DNA of 64,000 nt, taken from Blasia pusilla. Taxonomy: Eukaryota > Marchantiophyta > Marchantiopsida > Blasiales. The position numbers were made by a program, and so were the translations under genes. Shown here in pieces: positions 11,900 through 22,682 of the stretch. The stretch lies in assembly GCA_050084515.1 (NCBI GenBank), contig CM114275.1:18352001-18416000 (forward strand), read 5' to 3'. Every line of letters begins with the position of its first letter. Within the stretch, counting starts at the first letter, position 1. The notes beneath the pieces are model-generated. The model did no database searches and had not been told where the DNA came from. It worked only from the letters and a program-made list of their open reading frames with translations.

Positions 11900-12661
11900 T
11901 TAGTTGAGCCTTAGCTTTGCAAGACTTCTTCTTGCCTGCTCCTCCCATTCGTGCATCTCCACTAACAAACCTTCCGCCGTTGCTGTGCTGATGTAATACC
12001 CTAGGGCTAGGTCAAGAGGCCCTTCTGGCTCACATCCATATGCCAAAAAATAGAGATTTTCTAGTTGTAGAATGTTTGGTTGACTTGTAGCCATACTTAG
12101 CCACTTTGCCCAATCTCGCTGATCTGCGCTCACATAATTCCTTAAGTAATGATTCACGATCAAATTTATCTTTTTCGTCTGTCCATCTGTTTTGGGATGG
12201 AAGGTGGTACTAAAACTCAAATTGGTCTTAAATCTTTTGAATAAGTGCTTCCAAAAAGCACTGGTAAACTTTGGATTCTGATCTGAAACAATACTTTTCC
12301 ACAATCCATTAGCTCGCCACCAACTATCCAAGAATATTCGAGAAGTCGTATAGGCCGTTGTAGAGTCCACCGTTGGCACGAATCTCCCCTAAATTGCTGA
12401 ATCGATCAACGATCATAAGTGTAGTGTTGTATCCCTTAGATTGTGGAAGACTCGTGATGAAATCCATAATCACACCATGCAAGAGTCCTTTTGGAATCGG
12501 AAAATGGTGAAGCAAGCCTTGTTTCTTTTCATTAGAAACTTTGTTCGCTTGCAAGTCACGCACGTCTTCACATATTGAGCAACATCCTCTTTCATGTTGG
12601 GCCAAAAGAATCTCTTAATAAGAAAAGCTAGCTTGGATTTCTCCCCTTTATGTCCTACCAA
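11900..12661 (-). pseudogene. Chromovirus integrase, broken
   Basis: Three minus-strand frames cover the integrase. The N-terminal zinc-binding segment (12,661-12,470) has HKGEKSK and the pair CVTC. The catalytic core includes MDFITSLP with the first Asp (about 12.45 kb) and IVSDQNPKFTSAFW with the second Asp. The third catalytic position falls in HPKTDGQTKKIN, where the family normally has Glu (QTERVN); Lys is present instead. Together with the frame breaks this indicates a dead enzyme. Confidence 0.75.
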
Positions 12662-12899
12662 GGGTCCATTGTGATATTCTACTAATACGCAGCGTGCCTA
12701 GGCCTATGCCCAAATAGATCCTGCTTTGCTTGAACCTTAGCAAACCATGCCTCAAACTTGTGTCGGCCACCTTCTCACCCTACTTTAACTTCCTAAGGTA
12801 CTCACTTGCTTGGGTTTCCTTCATGAATCCTTCTCTCCATATTTGTTTCTTTAGGGAACATTGCTCTCAAGGCTTGAGTCATCGATGGCATGTACTCAT

Positions 12900-14000
12900 C
12901 CCTGCGACTCAACGCACCTGGATTGACATTATCCTTCCTTGGCTTGTGGACTAGTTCCATCAACACCAAGATATTATGCCATCAGAGTTGTTTCAGTGTC
13001 ATTCGATTCTCGGTCTTAAAATACATGAGAGGTATATTATTGGTGAACACTTGAGTCCTGTGAAGTCCCAAATAGTGACGCCACTTCCTCATGCAATGGA
13101 CTACAACATCACGTCTTTTAGGATAGATTGGTGAGATGTTGTAGAGAGGCTTTGCGAGTAGTGGAGGATACGTTCAAGAGGTCAAGGATGACTTGCTGAG
13201 GCCCCGAAAAACCTGAGAGAGTAGGTTTCTCCTTCATTTCGGCTCATTTGGAGCCATATTGAGGAACTTATTATTTTAGATAAGTATTATTTTAAGTATA
13301 TAGTCGACTTTGTATTTTGGGAACTGGCCCTTGACCTCCTACATCAGATCAAGAGCCTAGGAGGTGACTTGGGAGCATAGGTTACCATGGAGAAAGCTTG
13401 GGCGAGGGAGTGGTATACCTCAAGTAGAGAGAGCTTGAGAATTCATTCTCGCTTTGTTGAACCTCTTGGCATGAGGCAACGGAGCTATGGTCCCTTGCCT
13501 TGTGAGCGTAATCCAAGCCTCTCATTAGGAGAGTGGGTTTGGTTTGACATTGAGAGAGACATGTGAGAGTGCATACATGTGAGAGCTATGGTGTTGTGAG
13601 AGAGATTTGACCTTATTTTACAAAGCGAGAATGAGCTCTCAAGCTCTTTCTATGGTAACTTCTCGCCTCTATGTTTTGGGTGCCATGAGTTAGCATGGGA
13701 TTGTGCGTGTTTTCTGTGTGTTCGGTGCCAGCAATTTATGTTGTGCAACAATGTGTATGCGCATGAAAACCGCGAAAAAACTCTTTCTCTTGATTGAGCC
13801 ATCTCCGTTGGATGTTGCTAAGTTTCTTCTCTTATATGCTACAAGTCTTCCTTCCTACACCAACATTCTTGCAATCATGAAATCACTAGCATCAATATGC
13901 ACCTCGAATAGTTTGTCAAACTTTGTCAACTTCAGCACTAGCTCTTGGGATAGGATCTCCTTGAGTCCTTGGCTTGGTTGAATGCGTCATTCACTTCTTG
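12900..14000 (-). pseudogene. Chromovirus RNase H, split by a solo LTR
   Basis: The N-terminal half is read at about 14.0-13.79 kb (minus): FEVHIDASDFMIARML, with the first catalytic Asp, then EGRLVAYKRRNL. The C-terminal half resumes below 13.1 kb: VVVHCMRKWRHYL, the usual continuation of gypsy RNase H, and then HKPRKDNVNPGALSRR, the family's ending. The two halves flank the solo LTR exactly at the junction expected to read ...AVVH..., so the insertion point is placed to within a few bases. Confidence 0.7.
13107..13770 (+). mobile_element. Solo LTR of the copy-2 gypsy family
   Basis: From ATCACGTCTTTTAGGATAG to TATGCGCATGAAAAC the sequence aligns with the LTRs of the degenerate element at 19.1-23.3 kb. 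Shared words include CTTTTAGGATAGAT, TTCATTTCGGCTCATTTGGAG, CTTGACC, TTTGTTGAAC and CTCTCATTAGGAGAGTGGG. It sits within chromovirus RNase H. Unlike the 3' LTR of copy 2, it contains between its two parts a segment (13,620-13,659) that is the inverted complement of upstream LTR sequence. Exact ends and target duplication are not resolved. Confidence 0.7.
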
Positions 14001-14087
14001 GGTCCAAGTCATGTTAGCCAACTTTGCGGTCTATTCTGTGAGAGGTCTTACTATTTTCGAAAAGCTTCTCACGTAAGTCAAATAAAA

Positions 14088-14733
14088 CTAAACAGCTTCG
14101 ATGAACCTCCACATCCCCTTTATTGTAGAAGGCGGTTTCCACTCAGAAATTTCTTTCAACTTATCCATATCCGGACTAACTCCATGTGCACTGACCATAT
14201 GATCTAAGAACTTGTTCTTGTGCAATCCGAATTCACGCTTTTCCACATTCGCATACAACTTGTTCGCCCTTAGTTTCGAAAAGGGCAAGCAAGTCCTCTA
14301 GTGACCTTGAATAGATCAGTATGTCATTAATGTAGATGATCACATACTCATCCATCTCGTATTGAAAGATGGAGTTCATCAACGTGGTGATTGTTGGAGG
14401 TGCATTACATAAATTGAAGGGCAGCACTACAAACTCAAACGAGCCATATCTTGTCCTACACGCAGTCTTCTCCACATCCACTCCGGCGATCCGAATCTGG
14501 TAATATCCTGACTTCAAGTCAATCCTACTGAAGTAATTCATCCTTGACAGTGTACTGAAGAGATCAAAGATCCTCAGAAGAGGGTAATTTTTCCTCACCG
14601 TCACTTTATTCAATGCACGGTAATCAACAAAAAGTCTCAACTTCTTCTTCAAAAAGAGAACGAGCGTTCCATACAACCACTTGCTAGTTCCAATGTTATC
14701 CTTTTCTAAGGGCTCACCTAACTGCTTTTTCAA
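14088..14733 (-). pseudogene. Chromovirus reverse transcriptase, broken
   Basis: Fingers and palm motifs are clear: FVDYRALNKVTVRKNYPL, RIDLKSGYYQIRI and YGSFEFVVLPFNLCNAP. The catalytic box reads YINDILIYS instead of YIDDILIYS, so the first catalytic Asp of the pair is replaced by Asn. The 166-residue frame ends at a frameshift beyond the palm, and a second frame (14,288-14,088) continues with KLRANKLYANVEKREF and FLDHMVSAHGVSPD, the usual connection region. It is non-functional. Confidence 0.85.
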
Positions 14734-14947
14734 ATCAGTAAGTTCCTCCTAATTCAATCTATATGGGGCCTTTGAAGGTGGTTGAGATCCGAGTACGACC
14801 TCTATCTTATGACCGACAATCCTATGTTGTGGCAACTCAATCAGAAGCTTATTTTTCAAGACATCGCCAAATTCCTTCTCTAGTTCGGTGATTCCCCTCA
14901 AAGTTTATTCTGATTCTCGGCGTTTCTTGCTTGTAGCCTCCTCTACT

Positions 14948-15257
14948 CATGGTTGCACAAAAATGGACAAGTCCTTCCTTAGGACGGACATGTCCACAGA
15001 CATCGGTTCTAATAGGTAGGACCCAAACTTATAGTCCATGATGGAAGGCAATGCAAGGATGAGTGGCGCAATGAGGGAGGAGGGAGTGGAGGTGGAGGGA
15101 GGAAGAAATGAGGGAGTATGGAACACAAAGGCAAGTAAGGGAAAGCAGAAAGAAGGGAAAGGTGGGGCCCATATGGACAAGTCCTTCCATAGGATGGACA
15201 TAAGTCCACAGACATGGACATGTCCACAGACACGGACTTTGTCCACATGCAACCTTG
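14948..15257. mobile_element. hAT-like MITE copy 1 (310 bp) with 8-bp TSD
   Basis: The left end is CATGGTTGCA and the right end TGCAACCTTG, giving terminal inverted repeats of the CAnGG type used by hAT elements. The inverted similarity extends inward through GGACAAGTCC/GGACATGTCC words. The flanks are the identical octamers CCTCTACT at 14,940-14,947 and 15,258-15,265, the 8-bp target duplication expected for hAT. The interior is G-rich and noncoding; open frames on both strands across it are artefacts. It is inserted between protease and RT of the chromovirus. Confidence 0.85.
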
Positions 15258-15265
15258 CCTCTACT

Positions 15266-15765
15266 TGTCTTATCAAGGAGAGAAACCCATCTTCTAACTC
15301 GGTCAAACTCCTCCTTCTAATGACGTTCACCAACTCCTTTTTCACATGGATCTCACGAACCAACCTCACCTGCAATCGCTTGCATTTTTTCAAGATGATC
15401 AACCTCAATGGTCTTTGCCTTAGATCCACCTCATACGCATCCAAGAATGTGTTCCCTAAGACTCCGTCGATGCCATCCATCTCGCACACAGTGAAATTCT
15501 CCTTCAACTCGAAAACTCCGGATCCAAAGGTTAGTCCCAAGGCTATCTCGGTAGTCTGATGAGACTTGCCTCCAAAAAAAGCCTACTCGGATGGGCTCGT
15601 TCAGAGTCGTCCGCCTTAGAGGTTGACAAACCCAACTCCTTCACAATTCTAAGACTCAAGAAGGAGTGCAAAGCACCTGTATCAACGAGCAATATCATAT
15701 CAAGATCAGCGATCTCTTATCTCACATACACAAGATTGGGCATCCTCTTGGTGACTTGAAGGGAT
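15266..15765 (-). pseudogene. Chromovirus aspartic protease
   Basis: On the minus strand, DMILLVDTGALHSFL carries the retropepsin active-site triad DTG (codons at 15,675-15,683). Downstream come SGVFELKENFTVCEMDG, GVLGNTFLDAYEVDL and RLIILKK, the usual distal part of gypsy proteases. A frame change separates the two parts. The MITE follows directly, cutting the linker to RT. Confidence 0.75.
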
Positions 15766-15829
15766 GTTTCCACACCTCCTGTCGAAAAGTGCTTAGTTGC
15801 TAACGCAATCATACTCTAGTTACTAACCA

Positions 15830-16860
15830 AGCACCTGTTAGCCATGTGCACGGGTTCACCACAGTTGTAGCAAATCACTTTGGCAACCCCTAACTTCGGA
15901 TAGTGTGCTCCCTTCGGCTTTGTGCTGAGTTCCACTCATTTGGCTGTTGGGGTAAGGGACTCTCCTTGGTCGTGCTCACCCCCAATCCACACCCTTTTGG
16001 ATGCCCCCTTGTTTTTCAATTCCTTCAAAAAACTTCTCAGCTCCAAGGGTTTTTGGACGTGGACCTCATCCTCCCTTTGCGCTCTGCCACCTTCAAAAGT
16101 TCCCCGCACATCTTTCGTAGCTCCGGAATTTTAAAAAGGGCATTTTCTACACTTGGCTTAAGTCTAATAAAGAAGATAACCTTCTTTGCAAACTCATCCA
16201 TCTTCGGAAGGGAGTTCATTTTTGCACTGAACTCCCTAGACATAAGCGCTAAGGGACCCACTCTGCCACAACTGCACGAACTCTAGGCCATTGCGGAACT
16301 CCTAGTACTTTGGAATGAATTGGTTACCAATTAACACCTTGAACTCCTCCCAACTCAGAGATGATCCATGGCCTAGATGTACTTTTAATGAGCCATCCAC
16401 TACTGGAGTGCATAATCCTTGAAGAATGTGAGTGCTACCGTCATCTCCTCCTGCTCCTCTGCCCTTTGCACCTCAAAGTATAGTTCCAACTCTATAAGGA
16501 ACTTGTTTACCTTCTGAGATTGCCCGATTCCTACAAATGGTGTTGGCAGATTTTTCTTGCACGCCTTCTTGCCGAAACTAGAAGCTCTATTCAACTCAAG
16601 CTCGGCGATCCGCTTCCTCTACAGAGTCATCCGCTCCCACATTAGTTTCATCAAGTCCATCATTTGGTCATAAAGCGCCAGGTCATTTGAGTTTGGAGCC
16701 GATGGCCCTGCAGAAGGATTCGCATCCGAGACATCCTCATTAATGGAGCTTTGCCTCTCGCGAGTTGTGGTCTCTTCCTCTAGCTCTCGGTTTGGCATCG
16801 ATTCATCACTTGGCTTTTGTCACTTGACTTGAGCTCCTTTCATGACCACTCATGCCACCT
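15830..16860 (-). pseudogene. Chromovirus gag with CCHC zinc knuckle
   Basis: A CCHC knuckle (VICYNCGEPVHMANRC, about 15,834-15,880) binds RNA in related Gag proteins. Upstream (minus sense) are capsid-like frames at 16,261-16,037 and 16,594-16,400, the latter with KFLIELELYFEVQ, resembling the retrotransposon gag domain. Stops separate them. Confidence 0.65.
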
Positions 16861-17450
16861 ACCTTAGAAAACTCGTAGCAATCTGAACCAAGTAGATGCA
16901 ATGAAACAGGCAACATGGAAAATTTGTCTCAGAAAAGAAAAATCAGCAAAACAACATAATGAAAAGAAATCGCCAAATCATGGAATGCATCTCGACATGA
17001 CATATTCTTCTATGTAAATTCTACACATTTCCATACTATACAATGAGATCCAAGCTTATGCCACAATCTACAAAGGTATAGGATAAAAGAAACCTTCCCT
17101 CAAAAGTAGGATATGGTTTCGTGATCCTAGAGACTGAGAAAAGAATACATCAATATAATATAATATGAGAAAAAATCCAAATATAATCTAATGAGCAAGT
17201 TTATATAGGGGGGTGGAAGGAAGGGAACTAACCCTTGATTTTTTCTGATTTTCCCCCACTTACTTATTATTATTTTCTTACACCAATTCTACTAATAAAT
17301 ATGTGGCAAATTTTATTTTGCTCTCCCAATCTTTTGTCAACTATCCTAACTTCTTCACCCACTTGCATTTGCAACTAACCTATTTTCTAATACAACCATC
17401 ATAATCCAATTATGCTTTAACCTTCCCCTTTCCTCTCCAACCATGAATAG
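16861..17450. other. Possible chromovirus 5' flank/LTR, unresolved
   Basis: AT-rich and gene-free. It lies upstream of chromovirus gag in the minus sense, so a 5' LTR could be here, but I found no matching copy on the other side of the element. Confidence 0.3.
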
Positions 17451-17451
17451 C

Positions 17452-17950
17452 AATCACGATGCCTCTAGAACAATCGATACCCATAGCATGCCCCTACCCG
17501 TACACGCCCCACGCCTCAACTTGCACGAGGCCCGCACCCAACGGTGAGGGCCTACGCTTGGCCTCTAGCCTCCCAATCTGGCCCAAGCCTAAGCTCCCAC
17601 CCAACCCGCATGGCCCACACCTAAGCTTGCACCTTGCCCTCCTCGCCCGCATTTAACCTACGCGTCAGCTTGCGCCAACCGATACTAAGCCCGCATGGCC
17701 TATACACGGTCTTGGCAAGTTGGCTCGTGTGGGCCCATGGGAGGCACACTCCAAACCTACTTTAGGCCTGCATCTCACCCTGGTTGGATTCGTAGCTTGG
17801 ACATCTGTTACTCCCTCGCCCACACCCTTAATCCAAGCCTGCACTTATTCCCCCGTCTGAAGCTCACGTGGACAACTTTGGCACAAAAAAACCTCACGAG
17901 GAACCAATTTGGCATGTCCATGAATAGACTTGTTCATTTCCGTGCAACCT
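17452..17950. repeat. GC-rich dispersed repeat
   Basis: A sharply bounded block dense in GCCCGCA/CCTAGGC-type words (for example CACGAGGCCCGCACCCAACG). It ends near 17,950 with TTCCGTGCAACCTAAG, similar to the TGCAACCTTG end of the hAT-like MITEs. Vocabulary matches the blocks at 0.9-1.6 kb and 52.2 kb. A clear left inverted repeat or target duplication was not found, so membership in the MITE family is inferred. Confidence 0.5.
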
Positions 17951-18568
17951 AAGGCATTGGGTATAAATCTAGTTTTTGTTTTAAAAAATCTAGAAATTCC
18001 TTGTGCCACCTGACATTAACATCTTCTAAGGCCATATATCTTAGATCTAGCATAACTTGAATCTTTGGTAGATATTTTCAAAAGCTTCTCGAATATTTGA
18101 TCCCTAATTTTCTCTTAAGTTAAAATAAAATATTCCATAAGATTTTTTAAAGATATCTTGCGAAAATCTATTTTCTAAATTATCCTAAAGCTTGGATTGC
18201 CCATGTTAGAGGGTAAACTACCTTGAGGGTATATGCAATCAAAGGAAGGATTTAAAATGATGGGAGATAGAAAAATACTTACCAATAGGATATTCTTTTA
18301 AGACAATTTGGAATATCCATTCCAACGTCTCGCAATACTCTTCACTATTAAAACAATGAAAATATTGTTGTTAGATGGAATTTGTAATTTATACAAATAT
18401 CTGTAGTAAAAAAGAAAATCTATATTATTACTGGAGGCGTCTTCTTGATTTGCAAAAACCTCTCTGTTTGACATGTGGCAACCAGGCAGCAAGAAAATGT
18501 TTCCAAATCTACGGGCAGCAAGAAAATATTTTCCATTATATGAGAAGAAAAAAAATTTGTGTGCAAAA
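17951..18568. other. Intergenic DNA, nothing recognised
   Basis: AT-rich sequence with overlapping short frames on both strands near 18.3-18.6 kb that lack motifs. Confidence 0.35.
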
Positions 18569-18757
18569 TGATTAGTCTCTACACTCCCATGCATGGGACT
18601 AGAAGAAACCCTTCTCAGGTGTTGACACCTATCCTTTCAAGACCCTTTATTGTTGACACATGCCCTCTTAAGACTCTTCTATGGTTAATGGGTGTCATTT
18701 AAAAGTTAAATTAAGGGGAAAATTTTTCACCCGTGCATCGCACGGGCAACAGACTAG
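18569..18757 (+). mobile_element. Helitron-like 3' terminus
   Basis: CCCGTGC-ATC-GCACGGG (18,730-18,746) forms a perfect 7-bp hairpin followed after seven bases by CTAG (18,754-18,757) and then T. A GC-rich hairpin just before CTRR, inserted next to T, is the signature of Helitron 3' ends. A TCTCTAC start near 18,571 could be the 5' end of a very short non-autonomous copy, but the preceding base is G and not the expected A, so the left boundary is uncertain. Confidence 0.5.
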
Positions 18758-19079
18758 TATCTAATTATTTTAGAAACATCGATAATTACCCCAAAATTTT
18801 TTGAAGAGATTGAAGGGGAGCATAGTCCCAAATGCCTAAAAAATACACACAAAATTCAAGAAAATTTTAAAGTCTTTACTAGAGTCTTAGAAGGATGGCT
18901 TTCTTGCCATTAAGATATTCATGGGGTGTGTATTGGTAGTGGATATCATGGTTTTAAAAAAAAACTCAAATTCCATTTTCTTCAAAGATCATTCGATTCA
19001 ATGTTCAACTTGGATGGATTGAATTTTGATACTCTCAACGGAGAAATGTCTATTTTTGAAATAGAATAAGACACATATC
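18758..19079. other. Flank of the degenerate gypsy element
   Basis: AT-rich, no gene. It leads into the recognisable LTR sequence at about 19.08 kb. Confidence 0.3.
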
Positions 19080-19430
19080 TCACATCTTTTAGGATAGATC
19101 AAAAATTTTATGGTAGCCGGCCTTCAAAGATATCTGAGGATAGCCTCAAGAGATCAAGGGTGATCTTGGGTAGTTCGAGAGAGCAAATTTTTCCTTCATT
19201 TTGGCTCATTTGGAGCCATATAGAGAAATCTTGCTATTTCAAGTAAGTTACCATTATGAGTATAGTTGACTTTCTACTTTGGGAAGTGGCCATTGACCCC
19301 CTACAGCATGTCAAGAGCCAATGAGGTGACCTACGAGCATAGATTATTATAGAAAGAGCTTTGGAGAGGGAAGGGGTATACCCAAGGAGAGAGAGCTTTG
19401 GAGCTCATTCTCTCTTTGTTAAATCGTCAC
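19080..19430 (+). repeat. 5' LTR remnant of copy 2
   Basis: CATCTTTTAGGATAGAT, TTTGGCTCATTTGGAGCC, TAAGTTACCATTATGA and GGTATACCCAAGGAGAGAG match the 3' LTR at 22.7 kb and the solo LTR at 13.1 kb. Similarity stops at about 19,425, so the distal part of the LTR is missing here. Confidence 0.7.
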
Positions 19431-19652
19431 GATCACAAGCATCTTAGCATCTTGTCAAGAAATAGACGTGAATTTCTTGACATTGATTATCAGGTTTGGA
19501 GAAGTTGAGGAACGTTAGATGAGGTTACGAAAAATCGTGGTTGTTGTGTTTGTGAGCCTCATACCTACCGAGACGGTTTGGGCAATGGTTGGGGACGAGA
19601 TCTGAGGTGATCGACACATTAAGGATGATCACGAGAGACACCCTTAGATTTA

Positions 19653-20660
19653 TTGGGATTTCTTATAGGTACGTTAAGCGGGGCAACCACAACATTTAGC
19701 ACAATAAATGGTCCCACACATCAAGGAGATGAGAGTTTGGAGTTGGTTGTAGGAGAGCAGTCGAGCTCTGTTGTTCAAGATAGGGTTGTACCATATCAAC
19801 CAATAACAACCACAGATACCCACGCCAAAGAGTCTGACGTTTATCACGATGGAGACTTGGTAGGAAAATATGGGCCCTAAGTTGACAGGAGGAGATCAAC
19901 GCCAGATACATCAGTTTCTTAGATGACATCGGAGCTAGTTTGCCTTCAATATGCAAGATTTGGGTACGTTGAAGGGTCTAGGGATCTATATTGAGTTGTC
20001 TAGCGACACGCCTATCTTTCAAGGACCCTACAAGAACAATGATATAGAAAGGGCCCTGATTGAGAGTAGGAGCCATGACTTGATTGAAGCATGATTAATA
20101 GAGATTTTGCATGGAAAATATGCATCTGCCACTTTTATGCCCGCCAAGAAGGACATGCATGGCAACTGGAGGGATAGATGGATGTATGGAGACTATTGGC
20201 CTATCCATCGGTAGACAAAGTCCGATAGGTATGTTATGTCCACTCTTAAGGAGATCTTTAATAATTGGGCATGCAAAGGTCTTTAATTCTTTAGATCTCC
20301 AAGTCGAATACCATCAACTGCCTATCAAATTGGTGGACCAGCAGAAAATGGTATTTTGGGGCATCGATCCTAACAGGAAGGATTGTTTGCACCACTAGTG
20401 GTTCTTACTATTTCAATTAATTAACGCGTCGGAATATTTTTAGAGGTAATGGATAGAATCTTGGCATATTTGGATTTTTCAAGGTGTTACATTGATAACA
20501 TCCTAGTCTTTAGCGCCATGGGTGATAAGCATGAGCGACATCTAGAGGAGGTGTTTTGATGATTCCAATTCCATGAGATGAAGCTACCCTAGGCCTACAT
20601 CTAGGCAAGTGAAAGTTCTTCTCGACGAGATTAAGTATTAGCATATGATATACCCATGTT
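19653..20660 (+). pseudogene. Copy 2 linker and reverse transcriptase, broken
   Basis: Motifs collinear with the central element's RT occur in scattered frames: YASATFMPAKKDMHGN, then a DRWMYGDYWPIHR-type box, SDRYVMSTLKEIF, and the catalytic region reading YIDNILVFS near 20.49 kb, where the second Asp of YIDD is replaced by Asn. Several in-frame stops and indels break the domain. The upstream frame 19,653-19,880 corresponds to the linker that joins the methyltransferase to RT in copy 1. The methyltransferase itself is gone. Confidence 0.7.
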
Positions 20661-20679
20661 TATTCTTGATTTCCAAGTG

Positions 20680-22200
20680 GTACATTAATTGAGGAAGCTA
20701 AACTTGGACACAGATGGGTTGAGCCATAACCCATGCCCGAGTCAGCAAGATGCAATTGAAGCTCATTGGCATGAGAGAGAGAGAGATGAGAAGATGGTGC
20801 CTCAATGGCATGCATCATCCTATTTGGTCTTGTTGGCTATGGAGATCCACAGTAGTAAGACTTCGATGTCGAGGTCTGATGGAGAGCCCTTAGATCTAAT
20901 TTCTATAGGTCGATGATGAGGCGAGACGTGGCCGAAATATCCACAAGGATGGAGCAATGTTTGATTACCTACGTACAAGCACGTATTGTCTAGAAGCGTC
21001 GCAAGCACATGCAATGGATGCTAGAGAGTGGGATTGGATCCTACAACCAGCCACATAGTTCCAATGGGAGGGGACGTATGTCTAACAAGTTTGTAATTGG
21101 GAGGATGGTAGACTATGCGTAGTGTCTCATCCTTCATAGAGAGCAAGTTTGGTGCAATATGCCCACAAGGAGTGAAGCGGACATATAACTTGCTCCAGAT
21201 ACAATTATGGTGGCGAGGCATGCAGATTGACATTCAAAATTTGTTGCCCGATGCATGGTGTGTGATCAATTTGAGGCGTCATTGAATACTCTGACTCCAC
21301 AATTGCATCCATTGCTAATCATGGGTAAAGTTTATGGATGGAGTTTGGATTTTGCACGACCTTTATCTTTGATGGGCGCTATAGTCGTTATGCATTGGTG
21401 ATCATGATGGTCGAGCACTTCTCAAAGTGGATAGAGTTGGTTGCATTTCGTGAAAAAGTAAGTGAGGGAATAGCGTGTGCCTTCCTAGATTGAGTGTTCA
21501 GTCATAATGGCACACCATTTGAGATGTTGACAAATAAGGATATAGAGTTTCAGATCTTGTATCATCAGGTGTTGATTGACCACCACACTTCTTCGCAAGA
21601 TCATCGTAAGGCGGAGGGATTAGCGGAGAGAATTTTGAAGACGACAAAGAGAGGTTTACACAAGTATGGCTTGCAAAGAGAGGCCACCTATGAGATTGGG
21701 ACATACAGTTGCCATGGTTGGCAATGGGATATATTTCCATCAAGCAAGCATCCTTAGCATCTTTCTCAACATACTTATTGCTTTATGGACAAGAGTTTGA
21801 TTTAACTACGGTCATTCGTCACTATGCGGGTGAGACGTTGAACCTAGATGGCCATAATGTTTGGATGCGAGCATGTTTTCATAGGGCTAAGTTTGAGAAC
21901 TTGGAGATTGCACAACATTGGGATACTTTTAGGTATGCAACTATTTGGAGAGGTGATTATCTACCAATGATCTAGAGGTTTTACAAAGGAAATTATGTCT
22001 ACTTACAGTGGAAGACACCTGAAATGTTGGATATTATTGTAGATGTACCATCTTGAGAGTGTGTGATGTCTTGCGATTTGGTATCCTCTTATTTGAGGGA
22101 TGCGATGGTAACATTTGGAAGGACCATGTATGTAATTTTGTGCCACATCACCTTCCTAATATTGATGGTATGATTGATCCAAACTTAGCTATAGCTATTG
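20680..22200 (+). pseudogene. Copy 2 RNase H end and integrase, broken
   Basis: The frame at 20,689-20,916 matches the RNase H end of copy 1 (DTDGLSHNPCPSQQDA versus DADGLSRNPCTSQEDA). Integrase pieces follow: a zinc-finger pair degraded to CMVCDQ near 21.25 kb, MVEHFSKWIELVAF near 21.41 kb, EMLTNKDIEFQ (where copy 1 has VLTDQGIEFQ, so the catalytic Asp is lost), and HRKAEGLAERILKTTKR containing the final Glu. The C-terminal part ends with NIDGMIDPNLAIAIV near 22.2 kb. Confidence 0.7.
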
Positions 22201-22202
22201 TC

Positions 22203-22345
22203 GGCTTGCGTTGTATGTTGTGTGGGTCTGCCCATGATGCAATCACTATGCTAATACGTGATGGATGTTAGAGAGCGTGGCACATGGCATATTTGATGCC
22301 ACCTCTCACTAGGGTTCTTCCGGAAAATAGATGTGCCCCAGATAT
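22203..22345 (+). pseudogene. Copy 2 PHD-like finger, degraded
   Basis: LRCMLCGSAHDAITML is collinear with the PHD finger at the end of copy 1 integrase. It keeps the first CxxC pair, one cysteine of the second pair, and a W/H position after an in-frame stop. Several zinc ligands have been lost, so the fold would not form. Its presence in an independently decayed copy shows that the PHD segment is an ancestral part of this lineage. Confidence 0.6.
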
Positions 22346-22531
22346 ACATATATAGAGTACAAACTAGGTAGCCAAAAATTCAGACTAAAGTCTATGACAT
22401 GAATGATAAGAAATCGACTAATGATGGGGTCACATGAGTACCCAGCCTTTTTGCTCTTAGCGTCGTAGAGATGTGTGTCATGGTAGTTAGGGATAGATGG
22501 TTATTTGGAGTTAGAGGGACCTAATGGCTGG

Positions 22532-22682
22532 CTAGGGGGGGGCGATTGGAGAGATTTTGATACTCGATTGTCTGCATATGTAATGTTTAGATGTCATGAG
22601 TAAGTATAATACATTGTGTGTTTATGTGTGTAGTCGGTGATAGCGATATATGTTGTTTAGCAATATGTATGTGTACGAAAAC
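22532..22682 (+). repeat. Polypurine tract and extra LTR-end copy (copy 2)
   Basis: CTAGGGGGGGGCGA (about 22,532-22,545) is a polypurine tract comparable to AGGGGGGCGAG in copy 1. It is followed not by the LTR start but by about 137 bp (GATTTTGATACTCGATTGTC ... GTGTACGAAAAC) resembling the last part of the 3' LTR (GATATTTTGATACTCGATCG ... at 23.21-23.33 kb). The LTR proper starts at 22,683. The central element has the same layout. Confidence 0.65.

Larger units (their letters stand above)
11338..16860 (-). mobile_element. Degenerate Ty3/gypsy chromovirus
   Basis: Domains appear in the order expected for a plant chromovirus read on the minus strand: gag (16.8-15.83 kb) with a CCHC knuckle, aspartic protease (15.75-15.26), RT (14.73-14.09), RNase H (14.0-13.79 plus 13.1-12.9), integrase (12.66-11.9) and chromodomain (11.7-11.43). 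Every domain carries stops or frameshifts. Two later insertions split it: a hAT MITE between protease and RT, and a solo LTR of another family inside RNase H. A possible primer-binding remnant (TGGTTCAGATTGC on the minus strand, near 16.88 kb) lies upstream of gag. LTRs were not identified. Confidence 0.85.

Noticed and set aside
15009-15559. Long ORFs on both strands at 15.0-15.5 kb
   Set aside because: They run through a G-rich MITE and into the chromovirus protease; the MITE ends and 8-bp duplication explain the structure.
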